45,147 nt of DNA, taken from the NCBI RefSeq assembly GCF_005889715.1, contig NZ_VCKW01000042.1, positions 1-45,147 on the forward strand. Reading direction: 5' to 3'. Shown piece by piece: positions 6,966 to 14,300 of this stretch. A program made the position numbers and the translations under genes. The notes beneath the pieces are model-generated. The model was not told the DNA's origin and did not search any database. It saw only the letters and a list, made by a program, of their open reading frames with translations. Position 1 is the first letter of the stretch; each line of letters starts with the position of its first letter. The DNA comes from Actinomadura soli (GTDB lineage Bacteria > Actinomycetota > Actinomycetes > Streptosporangiales > Streptosporangiaceae).

Positions 6966-8387
6966 TCAGGGACGCCAGGCGGCGACGACGTCGTGGGGTG
7001 TCCAGGCGAGGTCGATCGGGTCGGTGGCCTCGATTCCGGAAAGGGAGACGACCGCGAGTCCGGTCGTCGCGGGATCGAGGCCGGGGACCTGGGTGGCGGA
7101 GCGGCGGAGGTCGGCGAGGTCGTGGGCGTCGAACGGCGTGTTGTGCCATTTGATCGAACCGGCGAAGTAGACGCGGTTCGCGATGGGGGCCCGGTCGGCG
7201 CCCACGAGGTCGATTTCCGGGTTGAACTGGCGGTTCCACCAGCCGCCGACGCTCTCGACGTCCGGCCAGGGCAGTTCCGACAGTTCCAGGGCCTGGCGGA
7301 TAAGGGGCTCTACGGCGCGTCCGCGCCATGACGGCCAGCGGCGCTGGATGACGCGGAAGCCCGCTTCGGGACGGCCCCGTCGCGCCTGTTCGTGCGCGGC
7401 GCGGAGGGCTTTCAGGTAGAGACGCAGATTGCTGTCGGAGATCCGGTAGAGGGCGGGCTTTCCCGGTTTCGTGGAAAGGGGTTCCTCGACGGCCAGGACG
7501 TCCTTCTCGACGGTGAGGCGGCGCAGGAGCGGCGAGAGGGTTCCGGACGGGAGGGCTCCGTCTCGGTTTCCGGCGGTTGCGGCGATGTTCGCATGGGTTC
7601 GGTCACCGGCGCCTATGGCTTCCAGGACGCGACGGGAGACGTCTGGGTTGGGGAATTCGGCCAGCAGCGACGCCTCCGGGACATTGAACAGCGCGGCGGC
7701 CGGGTCGGCGCACTCGGCTTCCATGAATTCGAGTGCGGGCGTTCCGTGCGGCCAGGTGCGGATGATGCCGGGCAGGCCGCCGGAAACAAGGTGCGCGTCG
7801 ATGGCGTCCGCCCCGTCCAGTCCGAGGGCCTCGCCCGTGTCGGCCGGGTTCAGCGGGCCGAGTACGAGGTTGTCGGCGCGTCCATAGAAGGGGCGGTCGT
7901 AGGCGGTGAGCCTTTCCATCATGTGGACGTCGCTGCCCAGGAGCAGGAGAAGGACGGGCTTGGACGCCAGCAGCCGGTCCCATCCCGTTTGCAGCGTGCC
8001 GTCGAAAAGGGGGTCTTGCTCGGCCAGCCATGGCATCTCGTCCAGGACGACGATTGACGGCCTGCCGGGGAGAGCGGAGGCGAGAATGCGGAACGCGTCG
8101 GGCCAACTGCCGTTGTCGAGGCGCGGGACGAGTTCGGGGTCGTCCGGCAGCGCCGACTCTTTGAGGTCGCGAAGGAACGCGGACACGGCCTCGATGGGCG
8201 AGGCGCCCTTGGTGGCCGTGGAGAAGACGTAGGGCACGGCCGACCGGTCGCAGAATTCCTGGACGAGCCGCGATTTGCCGACCTGGCGGCGCCCGCGCAG
8301 GGCGACGGCCGTCCCCGCGCCCGTGGCGGCGACCCGTTCGAGCCGCTTGGCGAGGAGCGCCAGCTCGGTCTTCCTGCCGATGAACAT
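6966..8387 (-). CDS. AAA-type ATPase with DUF234 C-terminal domain
   Basis: A 473-residue P-loop ATPase of the ATPase_2 (archaeal-type) family. The Walker A region is RGRRQVGKSRLVQEF (about 31-45). The Walker B region is SIVVLDEMPWL (about 110-120), followed by the sensor LLLLLGSDVHMME. A winged-helix stretch lies at about 250-320. A C-terminal DUF234 nuclease-like domain (EIDLVGAD at about 395, then VYFAGSIKWHN) has the E-x-D-h pattern of PD-(D/E)XK folds. Functions of such proteins are largely unknown; links to DNA processing or mobile elements are suggested for the family. An unusual AT-rich palindrome array sits directly upstream, so tight regulation is likely. Confidence 0.87.
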   Translation of the reverse strand: MFIGRKTELALLAKRLERVAATGAGTAVALRGRRQVGKSRLVQEFCDRSAVPYVFSTATKGASPIEAVSAFLRDLKESALPDDPELVPRLDNGSWPDAFRILASALPGRPSIVVLDEMPWLAEQDPLFDGTLQTGWDRLLASKPVLLLLLGSDVHMMERLTAYDRPFYGRADNLVLGPLNPADTGEALGLDGADAIDAHLVSGGLPGIIRTWPHGTPALEFMEAECADPAAALFNVPEASLLAEFPNPDVSRRVLEAIGAGDRTHANIAATAGNRDGALPSGTLSPLLRRLTVEKDVLAVEEPLSTKPGKPALYRISDSNLRLYLKALRAAHEQARRGRPEAGFRVIQRRWPSWRGRAVEPLIRQALELSELPWPDVESVGGWWNRQFNPEIDLVGADRAPIANRVYFAGSIKWHNTPFDAHDLADLRRSATQVPGLDPATTGLAVVSLSGIEATDPIDLAWTPHDVVAAWRP

Positions 8388-8403
8388 CCTGGCTCCGAAC
8401 TAT

Positions 8404-8433
8404 GTAGATCCAATCTACGTAGATTCAGTCTAC
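8404..8433. promoter_or_regulatory. Array of GTAGAT/ATCTAC operator half-sites
   Basis: The stretch contains GTAGAT (8404-8409), ATCTAC (8413-8418), GTAGAT (8419-8424) and TCTAC (8429-8433) in alternating orientation. It includes a perfect 12-base palindrome ATCTACGTAGAT at 8413-8424. It lies 17-46 bases ahead of the ATPase start at 8387 and is strikingly AT-rich for this DNA. This looks like a cooperative operator; the binding protein is unknown. Confidence 0.7.
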
Positions 8434-8461
8434 CTAGCTCGCGGCTACAAGAAGCGGCGTG

Positions 8462-8477
8462 ACCGCTCAGCGGGACG
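8462..8477 (+). promoter_or_regulatory. Steroid-regulon motif, copy 1 (ACCGCTCAGCGGGACG)
   Basis: The first of four copies of the 16-base motif with consensus MCCGNTCAGCGGGACG. It lies 66 bases ahead of the SDR gene start at 8544. The CCG...CGG arms around NTCAG form an imperfect palindrome, as expected for a TetR dimer site. Confidence 0.6.
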
Positions 8478-8493
8478 GGACACCGGGGCAAAC

Positions 8494-8507
8494 TAGAACA
8501 CGTACTA
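8494..8507 (+). promoter_or_regulatory. KstR-box-like site (TAGAACACGTACTA)
   Basis: The sequence fits the published KstR palindrome TnnAACnnGTTnnA with one mismatch (GTA for GTT). It sits inside a perfect ACTAG/CTAGT inverted repeat at 8492-8509, 35 bases ahead of the SDR start. KstR is the TetR repressor of cholesterol genes in mycobacteria and rhodococci. Confidence 0.5.
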
Positions 8508-8543
8508 GTCTCCGACGGGCCGTCACGACCCCGGGAGGCTCCG

Positions 8544-9240
8544 ATGAACGCCGATCTGTCCCTGGCGGGCCGCACCGCCGTCGTCACCGGCGCGGGCGCC
8601 GGGCTGGGCCGGGCCGAGGCGCTCGCGCTGGCCGCGAACGGCGCGAACGTCGTGGTCAACGACATGGGACCGGCCGCGGACGACGTCGTCGCGGAGATCA
8701 CCAAGGCGGGCGGGCAGGCCGTCGCGGTGACCGGGGACGTCGGCGACTGGTCGATGGGCGGCACGCTGGTGTCGGCCGCCGTCGGCACGTTCGGGTCGCT
8801 GGACATCGTGGTCAACAACGCGGGTGTGCTGCGCGACAAGATGCTGTTCAACCTGTCCGAATCCGATTGGGACGACGTCGTCCACGTCCACCTGAAGGGG
8901 CATGCGGCCGTGTCGCGCGCCGCCGCCGCGCACTGGCGCGCCGCGAGCAAGGCGACCGGCGGCCCGGTGTACGGGCGGGTGATCAACACGGCGTCGGAGG
9001 CGTTCCTGTTCGGGCCCGCCGGGCAGCCGAACTACTCGGCGGCGAAGGCGGGGATCGTGGCGCTGACGCTGTCGACGTCCGCCGGGCTGGCCCGGTACGG
9101 GGTCCGCGCCAACGCGATCTGCCCGCGCGCCCGGACCGCGATGACGGAGGCGTCGTTCGGCGTGGGCACCTCCCCCGGCGGGCTGGACGTGATGGCGCCC
9201 GAGCGGGTCGGGACGTTCGTGAGCTATCTGGCGTCCCCCG
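8544..9240 (+). pseudogene. Short-chain dehydrogenase, 3-prime truncated
   Basis: About 232 residues of a classical SDR related to 3-hydroxyacyl-CoA/17-beta-hydroxysteroid (type 4-like) dehydrogenases. The cofactor loop is TGAGAGLGRAEA (about 15-26), then NNAG at about 92, the catalytic Ser in VINTASEAF, and YSAAK with the catalytic Tyr and Lys at about 170-174. The protein proceeds normally to FVSYLASPASERI. There the expected TGQVF...GG ending is lost and the frame runs into the complement of an opposing SDR gene. Relatives are about 290-300 residues, so roughly 50 are missing. The motif copy and KstR-like box upstream tie it to steroid metabolism. Confidence 0.75.
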
Positions 9241-9645
9241 CGTCCGAGCGGATCAGCCAGCGGAGCGCTTCGGCGATCACCTCGGCGTCGGCGTGGCCGT
9301 TCAGCGGCATCGGGACGGCGCCGTTCATGGCCTTGAGCATGCGCTCGTCCTCGAACAGCGGCGCGGTCATCGGTGTCCGGACGACGCCCGGCGCGATCGC
9401 GTTCAGCGGGATGCCCGCGCCCGCCCAGCCGGGGGTGACACACGCGCGGCGCAGCCATTGGGCGAGCGCCGACTTCGACGACGGGTACAGCGTGTGCCCG
9501 GCGCCCGCCTCGACGGCCCTGGCGGCCGCTTCGAGCGCGGCGGGTTCGTCGCCGTCCAGGCAGGCGCGGACGACGGCGTCGTCCACCGGGTGGTGCGTCC
9601 CGGAGATCGAGCCGACGGCGGCGGCGCGACGATGGTGCGTGCCAT
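9240..9645 (-). pseudogene. Second short-chain dehydrogenase with internal deletion
   Basis: The gene starts at ATG 9645 with a strong AGGAGG and the N-terminus MARTIV. After six codons (9616-9630) it jumps, out of frame, to the middle of an SDR: VGSISGT, the long spacer of 3-alpha-HSD-like SDRs, LYPSSKSALAQWLRR (catalytic Tyr and Lys), then PLNAIAPGVVRTPMT. The Rossmann half (about 100 residues, TGxxxGIG through NNAG) is absent. The 3-prime end is also cut at about 9240 after EALRWLIRSDA, where it meets the truncated plus-strand SDR. The RBS overlaps the stop codon of the TetR gene upstream, so the intact pair was an operon. Confidence 0.72.
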
Positions 9646-9653
9646 CGTTCCTC

Positions 9654-10277
9654 CTAGGCACGCCTCTGCGGGGCGTTGGAGCGGGGCGCGAGGATGAGCT
9701 TGCAGGCCAGGCGGATGTCACTTTCGACATCGGCCATGGACGCGCGGCCGTTCAGGCTCGACTGCAACACCCCGTACCAGCACTGCATCAGCAGCCGGAC
9801 GAGCGTGACGTCGTGCACGGTCGGGTCTTCGATACCGACGGTCCGCAGCAGGATCTCGCGGAAGGTGTTGTCGATGTGGACGGTGTCGGCGACCGTCGCG
9901 ACATGGGCGGTGTTGGACGCGTGCAGCATCGACGTCGACAGGACCGGCTGCGCCATCAGATAGCGGCTGGCCTGCACCAGCAGGTCGGCGACGGCGTCCT
10001 CGGGGCTGCTGCCGGGCGCGGGCGGGTGGACCTGCTCGCGGAGCCGGTCGACCTGCGCCGCCATGACCGCCGTGAACAGGTGGACCTTCGACGGGAAGTA
10101 CCGGTACAGGGTGCCGATCGCGACCCCGGCCTCCTTCGCCACCTCGTGCATCTGGACGCGTTCGAGCGACTTCTCCGCCCCGATGCGCGCCGCCGCGCGG
10201 AGGATGCGCCGCCGGCGGTCGTGCTGCTCGGGTGAGCTCGGCTCGGCGGACAGCCTCGCCGACGCGATCCTCGCCAC
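9654..10277 (-). CDS. TetR-family regulator, KstR-like
   Basis: A 207-residue TetR protein. The DNA-binding region (about residues 18-75) includes RRRRILRAAARIGAEKSLERVQMHEVAKEAGVAIGTLYRYFPSK in sequence; VQM, EAGVAIGTLYRYFPSKVHL and FTAVM closely follow mycobacterial KstR, the repressor of cholesterol catabolism released by a CoA thioester. The C-terminal ligand domain fits in length. The start is GTG 10277 with GGGAGG just upstream; the frame is open further but lacks a site. The damaged SDR follows directly in an operon. One copy of the 16-base motif lies 77 bases upstream, which would allow autoregulation. I infer that it controls the steroid island. Confidence 0.85.
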   Translation of the reverse strand: MARIASARLSAEPSSPEQHDRRRRILRAAARIGAEKSLERVQMHEVAKEAGVAIGTLYRYFPSKVHLFTAVMAAQVDRLREQVHPPAPGSSPEDAVADLLVQASRYLMAQPVLSTSMLHASNTAHVATVADTVHIDNTFREILLRTVGIEDPTVHDVTLVRLLMQCWYGVLQSSLNGRASMADVESDIRLACKLILAPRSNAPQRRA

Positions 10278-10353
10278 GGTCCTCCCCCACGCTCCATCCC
10301 GGTGCTGACAAGGAACAATATCCGCAGCGCCGGCACCCCCGGCGACCACCGAT

Positions 10354-10369
10354 ACCGGTCAGTGGGACG
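10354..10369 (+). promoter_or_regulatory. Steroid-regulon motif, copy 2 (ACCGGTCAGTGGGACG)
   Basis: This copy matches the other motif copies except at the central variable bases and one C-to-T. It lies 77-92 bases ahead of the KstR-like gene start on the minus strand, consistent with autoregulation. Confidence 0.55.
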
Positions 10370-10553
10370 CCCGCCCCGCCCCACCGCGCCTTCAGGGTTT
10401 CGCTCGGCGAACACGCGAAAGGGCCCCCTGCCGATCCGACCGTCAGGTCGGAGCTGTGGCAGGAGGCCCTTCCGGTGCGAAGTAGGCGCCTTGCTCAGCG
10501 GACCACACGCTCGTCCGGCTTCCTTACCCTTCTCGCCGCGGACGCGTCCTCGG

Positions 10554-11750
10554 TCAGACGAGGTTGTCTTCTACCTTGAGGCCGAAGACGCCGCGGCCGT
10601 ACATGGAGAGGGCGTGGTCGACGTCGTTGGCGACGTGGACGCTGCCAGCGTGGGCGTCGCGCCAGGCGCGCTCGATGACGTTGCCCCGGTGCAGGGAGTT
10701 GCCGCCCGCCGTCTTGAACAGGATGTCGATCGCCTGGATGGCGCGTTCGGTGCCGCGGACCTGGTCGCGGCGGGCCCGCAGGCGGAGCTCCATCGGGATT
10801 CTTTCGGTGCGGACGGCGTAGTCGTGGATCTCGCGGACGTTCCGGTCGGTCTGGAGGATGGCGGCGTCGATCTCGGACGCGGCGCGGGCGACGGCCACCT
10901 GGGCGAACTCGTCCTCGACGAAGCGGCCGCCGCCGAGGCTGAGGCGGATCCGGTCCCGCATCCTGGCGACGTACAGGTCGTGGCAGCCCGCGGCCATGCC
11001 GATCACGCTGGCGGCGACCGTGCTGGTGAAGATGGTCCCGAACGGCATCCGGTAGAGGGGGCCGGTGTTGACCTTGCGGCCCGGGTTGCGGAGCTGGGCC
11101 TGCTCGAAGTTGCGCATGGCGCGGTGGGACGGGACGAACGCCCGCTCCACGACGATGTCGTCGCTGGCGGTGCCGCGCAGGCCCATCGAGTCCCAGACCT
11201 CGCGGATCTGGTAGTCCGTCCGCGGGACCAGGACGGTCATGAAGTCGACCGGACGTCCCTCGGCGCCGACGACCAGCGCGCCGAGGAGGGCCCAGTCGGC
11301 GAACTCGCAGCCGGACGAGAACGACCAGCGGCCCGTCACCTCGAAGCCGCCGTCGACGGGGGTGAGGCGCCCGATCGGGGCGTAGGACGAGGCGATCAGT
11401 GTGTCCGGGCCTGCCTTCCGCGGGGGGACGGCCCCCCGCTCGGAGCCCCAGACCTCCCGCTGGGCCTCGTCCGCGAACAGGCCGAGGTGCCAGGAGTGGA
11501 CGCCGAGGACCGCGGCGACCCAGCCCGTGGAGCCGCAGGCGCCGGAGATCGCCCGGATGACCTCGTAGAAGGCGACGGGATCGTCCTCGGCGCCGCCGTA
11601 GCGGGTGGGCTGCAGCATCCGGAACACGCCGGCGGTGGTCAGGTCGCGGACGGTCTCGGCGGGGATGCGCCCCTTCTCGTCCACGGACCTGGCCCGCTCG
11701 GAGATCTCCGGCAGCAGCCCCCGCACCGACTCCAGGACCTCGTTCCTCAT
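10554..11750 (-). CDS. hsaA: 3-HSA hydroxylase, oxygenase component (HsaA)
   Basis: A 398-residue flavin-dependent monooxygenase with acyl-CoA-dehydrogenase fold (group D). With a flavin reductase (HsaB) it ortho-hydroxylates 3-HSA, the phenolic product of steroid B-ring opening, to the catechol 3,4-DHSA. Family landmarks follow Mycobacterium tuberculosis HsaA along the whole length: LLPEISERA, CGSTGWVAAVLGVHSWHL, SSYAPIG, WSFSSGCEFADWALLGA, VPRTDYQIREVW, LRARRDQVRGTERAIQAID and WRDAHAGSVHVANDVDHA. The ending FGLKVEDNLV also corresponds. The start ATG 11750 has AGGAG nearby. The gene is divergent from kshA, and a motif copy lies between. A second, more divergent HsaA-like gene is at 16714. 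Confidence 0.88.
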   Translation of the reverse strand: MRNEVLESVRGLLPEISERARSVDEKGRIPAETVRDLTTAGVFRMLQPTRYGGAEDDPVAFYEVIRAISGACGSTGWVAAVLGVHSWHLGLFADEAQREVWGSERGAVPPRKAGPDTLIASSYAPIGRLTPVDGGFEVTGRWSFSSGCEFADWALLGALVVGAEGRPVDFMTVLVPRTDYQIREVWDSMGLRGTASDDIVVERAFVPSHRAMRNFEQAQLRNPGRKVNTGPLYRMPFGTIFTSTVAASVIGMAAGCHDLYVARMRDRIRLSLGGGRFVEDEFAQVAVARAASEIDAAILQTDRNVREIHDYAVRTERIPMELRLRARRDQVRGTERAIQAIDILFKTAGGNSLHRGNVIERAWRDAHAGSVHVANDVDHALSMYGRGVFGLKVEDNLV

Positions 11751-11821
11751 CCCCGCTCCTCGTCTTCTCGCCAAAGCCGTTGAAGGACACCATGTCAGGG
11801 TGCCGCCACGGGCGGGAACGT

Positions 11822-11837
11822 CCCGGCCAGCGGGACT
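11822..11837 (+). promoter_or_regulatory. Steroid-regulon motif, copy 3 (CCCGGCCAGCGGGACT)
   Basis: Located between the divergent hsaA and kshA genes, 70 bases from each start. With one more base on the left it makes the perfect inverted repeat GTCCCG-GCCAG-CGGGAC (11820-11836), the most symmetric of the four copies. Confidence 0.6.
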
Positions 11838-11907
11838 CGCCGGACCGGCCCGCGGCCCGCGGCCTACTGTTCGAATCACCCCATCCGTCGCCGAAGGGAT
11901 GATCCAC

Positions 11908-13050
11908 GTGACCGCAGCCGAGTCGGACGCCGTCCGAGCCATCGAGGCGGAGGCCATCTCCTCCCGGTTCGCCCGGGGATGGCACTGCCTCGGACCGGCC
12001 GGGACGTTCAAGGACGGCAAGCCCCACACGGTCAACGCCTTCGGCCAGAAACTCGTGGTGTTCACCGGGGAGGACGGCAAGACCAACGTGCTGGACGGCT
12101 ACTGCCGGCACATGGGCGGCGACCTCTCGCAGGGCACCGTGAAGGGGAACGAGATCGCGTGCCCGTTCCACGACTGGCGGTGGGGCGGCGACGGGCGCTG
12201 CAAGAAGATCCCGTACTCGCGGCGCGTGCCGCTGCGGGCGCGGACGGCGGCGTGGCCGACGATGGAGCAGGACAGGCTGCTGTTCGTGTGGAACGACCCC
12301 GAGGGGAGCAAACCCCCGGCGGACGTGACGATCCCCGTCATCGAGGGCGCGAGCCGCGACGACTGGACCGATTGGCGGTGGACGGAGACGGTCGTCCACA
12401 CCAACTGCCGCGAGGTCATCGACAACGTCGTCGACATGGCGCATTTCTTCTACATCCACAACTCGTTCCCGACGTACTTCAAGAACGTCTTCGAGGGGCA
12501 TGTCGCCACGCAGATCATGAAGGGGAAGAGCCGTCCGGACGCGCGGCGCGAGGGCGGCGGCGAGGGGCCGCGGATGCTCGGCAACAGCTCCGTCGCGTCC
12601 TACCACGGGCCGTCCTTCATGATCGACGAGCTGACGTACCACTACGAGGGCTTCGACCTGCGGTCCGTCCTGATCAACTCCCATTACCCGATCGACCAGA
12701 ACTCGTTCTCGCTGCATTCGGGGATCATCGTCCAGCACAGCGACGAGCTGCCGCCGGAGGCCGCGGAGGCGACCGCGGAGAAGCTGTCGTCGTTCATCCT
12801 CGCCGGGTTCGAGCAGGACATCGAGATCTGGCGGAACAAGACCCGCATCGACAACCCGCTGCTGTGCGAGGAGGACGGCCCCGTCTACCAGCTGCGCCGC
12901 TGGTACGAGCAGTTCTACGTGGACGTCGCCGACATCAGGCCCGAGATGACCGACCGGTTCGAGTTCGAGATCGACACGACCCGTCCCGTCGAGTCGTGGC
13001 AGAAGGAGGTCGAGGAGAACCTCGCGCGGCGCGAGGGGGCCTCGGCGTGA
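11908..13050 (+). CDS. kshA: 3-ketosteroid 9-alpha-hydroxylase, oxygenase (KshA)
   Basis: A 380-residue Rieske non-haem iron oxygenase. With KshB it 9-alpha-hydroxylates 4-androstene-3,17-dione or ADD, the step that leads to B-ring opening. Rieske ligands are Cys66 and His68 (YCRHMGGDLSQG) and Cys85 and His88 (CPFHDWRWGGDGRC). The mononuclear iron motif is DNVVDMAHFFYIH, with Asp176, His179 and His184. Long blocks match M. tuberculosis KshA, including PTYFKNVFEGH and AVYQLRRWYEQFYVDVADI-type sequence near 325-345. I chose GTG 11908, nine bases after AAGGG; the ATG at 11899 would abut the ribosome site. Its stop overlaps the start of the next small gene. Confidence 0.93.
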   Translation: MTAAESDAVRAIEAEAISSRFARGWHCLGPAGTFKDGKPHTVNAFGQKLVVFTGEDGKTNVLDGYCRHMGGDLSQGTVKGNEIACPFHDWRWGGDGRCKKIPYSRRVPLRARTAAWPTMEQDRLLFVWNDPEGSKPPADVTIPVIEGASRDDWTDWRWTETVVHTNCREVIDNVVDMAHFFYIHNSFPTYFKNVFEGHVATQIMKGKSRPDARREGGGEGPRMLGNSSVASYHGPSFMIDELTYHYEGFDLRSVLINSHYPIDQNSFSLHSGIIVQHSDELPPEAAEATAEKLSSFILAGFEQDIEIWRNKTRIDNPLLCEEDGPVYQLRRWYEQFYVDVADIRPEMTDRFEFEIDTTRPVESWQKEVEENLARREGASA

Positions 13051-13286
13051 CGGCGCGGCAGGACGAGCGGCTGCTGGACGGCCCGCTGCTGCCCGTCCGG
13101 TGCCGCCGCTGCGCCGCGGAGGTGCTGGTGCGCAAGGCGAGCTGGGAGCAGACGAGCATCCAGTGGAACGCGGCCGCGCGGGCCTCGTGCGTGAGCCTGG
13201 GCGACGACCCGTCCGGCACCTGCCCGGCGCTGCGGTCCGCCATCCAGGAGGCGGCGCTGACCGGCGCCCTCAGGGTGGCCGGATGA
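13047..13286 (+). CDS. Small Cys-rich protein coupled to kshA
   Basis: A 79-residue protein of unknown function whose GTG start overlaps the kshA stop (GTGA). Four cysteines are arranged as VRCRRCAAEVLVRKASW (C-x2-C near residues 19-22) and two more near 48 and 59 (ASCVSL, GTCPAL). This suggests a small zinc ribbon or a metal site, although the spacing is not that of a plant-type or bacterial ferredoxin. There is no signal peptide. Strict coupling to the oxygenase gene suggests it assists KshA, for example in assembly or electron delivery; this is inference. No RNA or protein name comes to mind with confidence. Confidence 0.75.
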   Translation: MTARQDERLLDGPLLPVRCRRCAAEVLVRKASWEQTSIQWNAAARASCVSLGDDPSGTCPALRSAIQEAALTGALRVAG

Positions 13287-13318
13287 TCGACCGCCGCTCC
13301 CGAAGCCGTCGTGACCGG

Positions 13319-13349
13319 TTGACCTCAGGTTTGGTTGAGGTCATAGCGT
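13319..13349 (+). promoter_or_regulatory. MerR/SoxR-type promoter with 19-bp spacer
   Basis: A -35 TTGACC (13319-13324) and a -10 TAGCGT (13344-13349) are separated by 19 bases, which hold the dyad CCTCAGGTTTGGTTGAGG (13323-13340). The dyad extends outwards to TGACCTCA/TGAGGTCA. Over-long spacers with a central dyad are the hallmark of MerR-family promoters. The dyad matches the SoxR box CCTCAAGTTAACTTGAGG at 14 of 18 positions. Confidence 0.75.
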
Positions 13350-13388
13350 CCTTCCCGATCGGTCGATGAGCGATGTGGGAGGACGATC

Positions 13389-14300
13389 ATGCGAGTTGCG
13401 GGATTCACCGAGCCCGGCGGGCCGGAGGTCTTGACGATCCTGGACGTTCCCGTGCCTGCGGCCGGGCCGGGCGAGGTGCGGGTCCGGGTGCGGACGGCCG
13501 GGGTGCAGCCGTACGACCTGGCCGTCCGGGAGGGCTGGTCGCCGCCGGGGACGCCGGAGGGCTTCCCGCGCGTGCCGGGCAACGAGTTCGCGGGTGCGGT
13601 CGATCAGGTCGGTGACGGCGTCACCGTGGTCGAGGTGGGTGACGAGGTGATCGGGAACTGCCGCCTCAACGCCTACGCCGAGTACGTCGTCGTCCCGGCG
13701 GCGGCGCTGGCGGCCAAGCCCGCGAGCATGCCGTGGGACGTGGCGGGCGGCTTCCCGGCCGCGGTGATGACCCCGCACATCGCGCTTGAGGAGATGGCGG
13801 TCGGGCCGGGCGACACGCTGCTGGTGCACGCGGCGGCGGGCGCGGTCGGGACGGTCGCCGTCCAGCTCGGCCGCATCGCCGGGGCCACCGTGATCGGCAC
13901 GGCGAGCGAAGGCAACCACGAGTACCTGCGGTCGCTCGGCGCGATCCCGGTCGCCTACGGGGACGGGCTGGAGGAGCGGGTCAGGGCCGCCGCGCCGGAC
14001 GGCGTCGACGCCGCGCTCGACGGTGCCGGGGGCGACGCCCTGGCCGTCTCGCTCAAGCTCGTCAAGGACAAGGACCGCATCATCACGATGGTCGAGCACG
14101 GGCGGGCGGCGGAGCTCGGCGTCCGGATCACGCCCGACAAGCGGTCGGCGTCCCGGGTCGCCGAGGCGGCCCGCTTCTACGACGAGGGACGGCTGAAGAT
14201 CCACGTCCGGGGCGTCTTCCCGCTGGAGCGGGCGGCGGACGCGCACCGCGAGGTCGCCACCGGCCACGGCCGCGGCAAGGTCGTCCTGACGGTCACCTGA
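13389..14300 (+). CDS. NADP-dependent MDR oxidoreductase (quinone reductase-like)
   Basis: A 303-residue zinc-less medium-chain dehydrogenase/reductase. The N-terminal GroES-like part holds PGGPEVLTILDVPVPAAGPGEV and VPGNEFAGAVDQVG. The Rossmann half starts at VHAAAGAVGTVAVQLGR (about 141-157), with the AxxGxxG nucleotide loop typical of NADPH:quinone reductases. No structural zinc Cys cluster is present. Enzymes of this type reduce quinones and enones. The SoxR-like promoter immediately upstream fits a redox-stress role; several Streptomyces SoxR targets are enzymes of this class. It overlaps the convergent FAD dehydrogenase gene by eight bases and may be only a bystander in the steroid island. 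Confidence 0.87.
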   Translation: MRVAGFTEPGGPEVLTILDVPVPAAGPGEVRVRVRTAGVQPYDLAVREGWSPPGTPEGFPRVPGNEFAGAVDQVGDGVTVVEVGDEVIGNCRLNAYAEYVVVPAAALAAKPASMPWDVAGGFPAAVMTPHIALEEMAVGPGDTLLVHAAAGAVGTVAVQLGRIAGATVIGTASEGNHEYLRSLGAIPVAYGDGLEERVRAAAPDGVDAALDGAGGDALAVSLKLVKDKDRIITMVEHGRAAELGVRITPDKRSASRVAEAARFYDEGRLKIHVRGVFPLERAADAHREVATGHGRGKVVLTVT

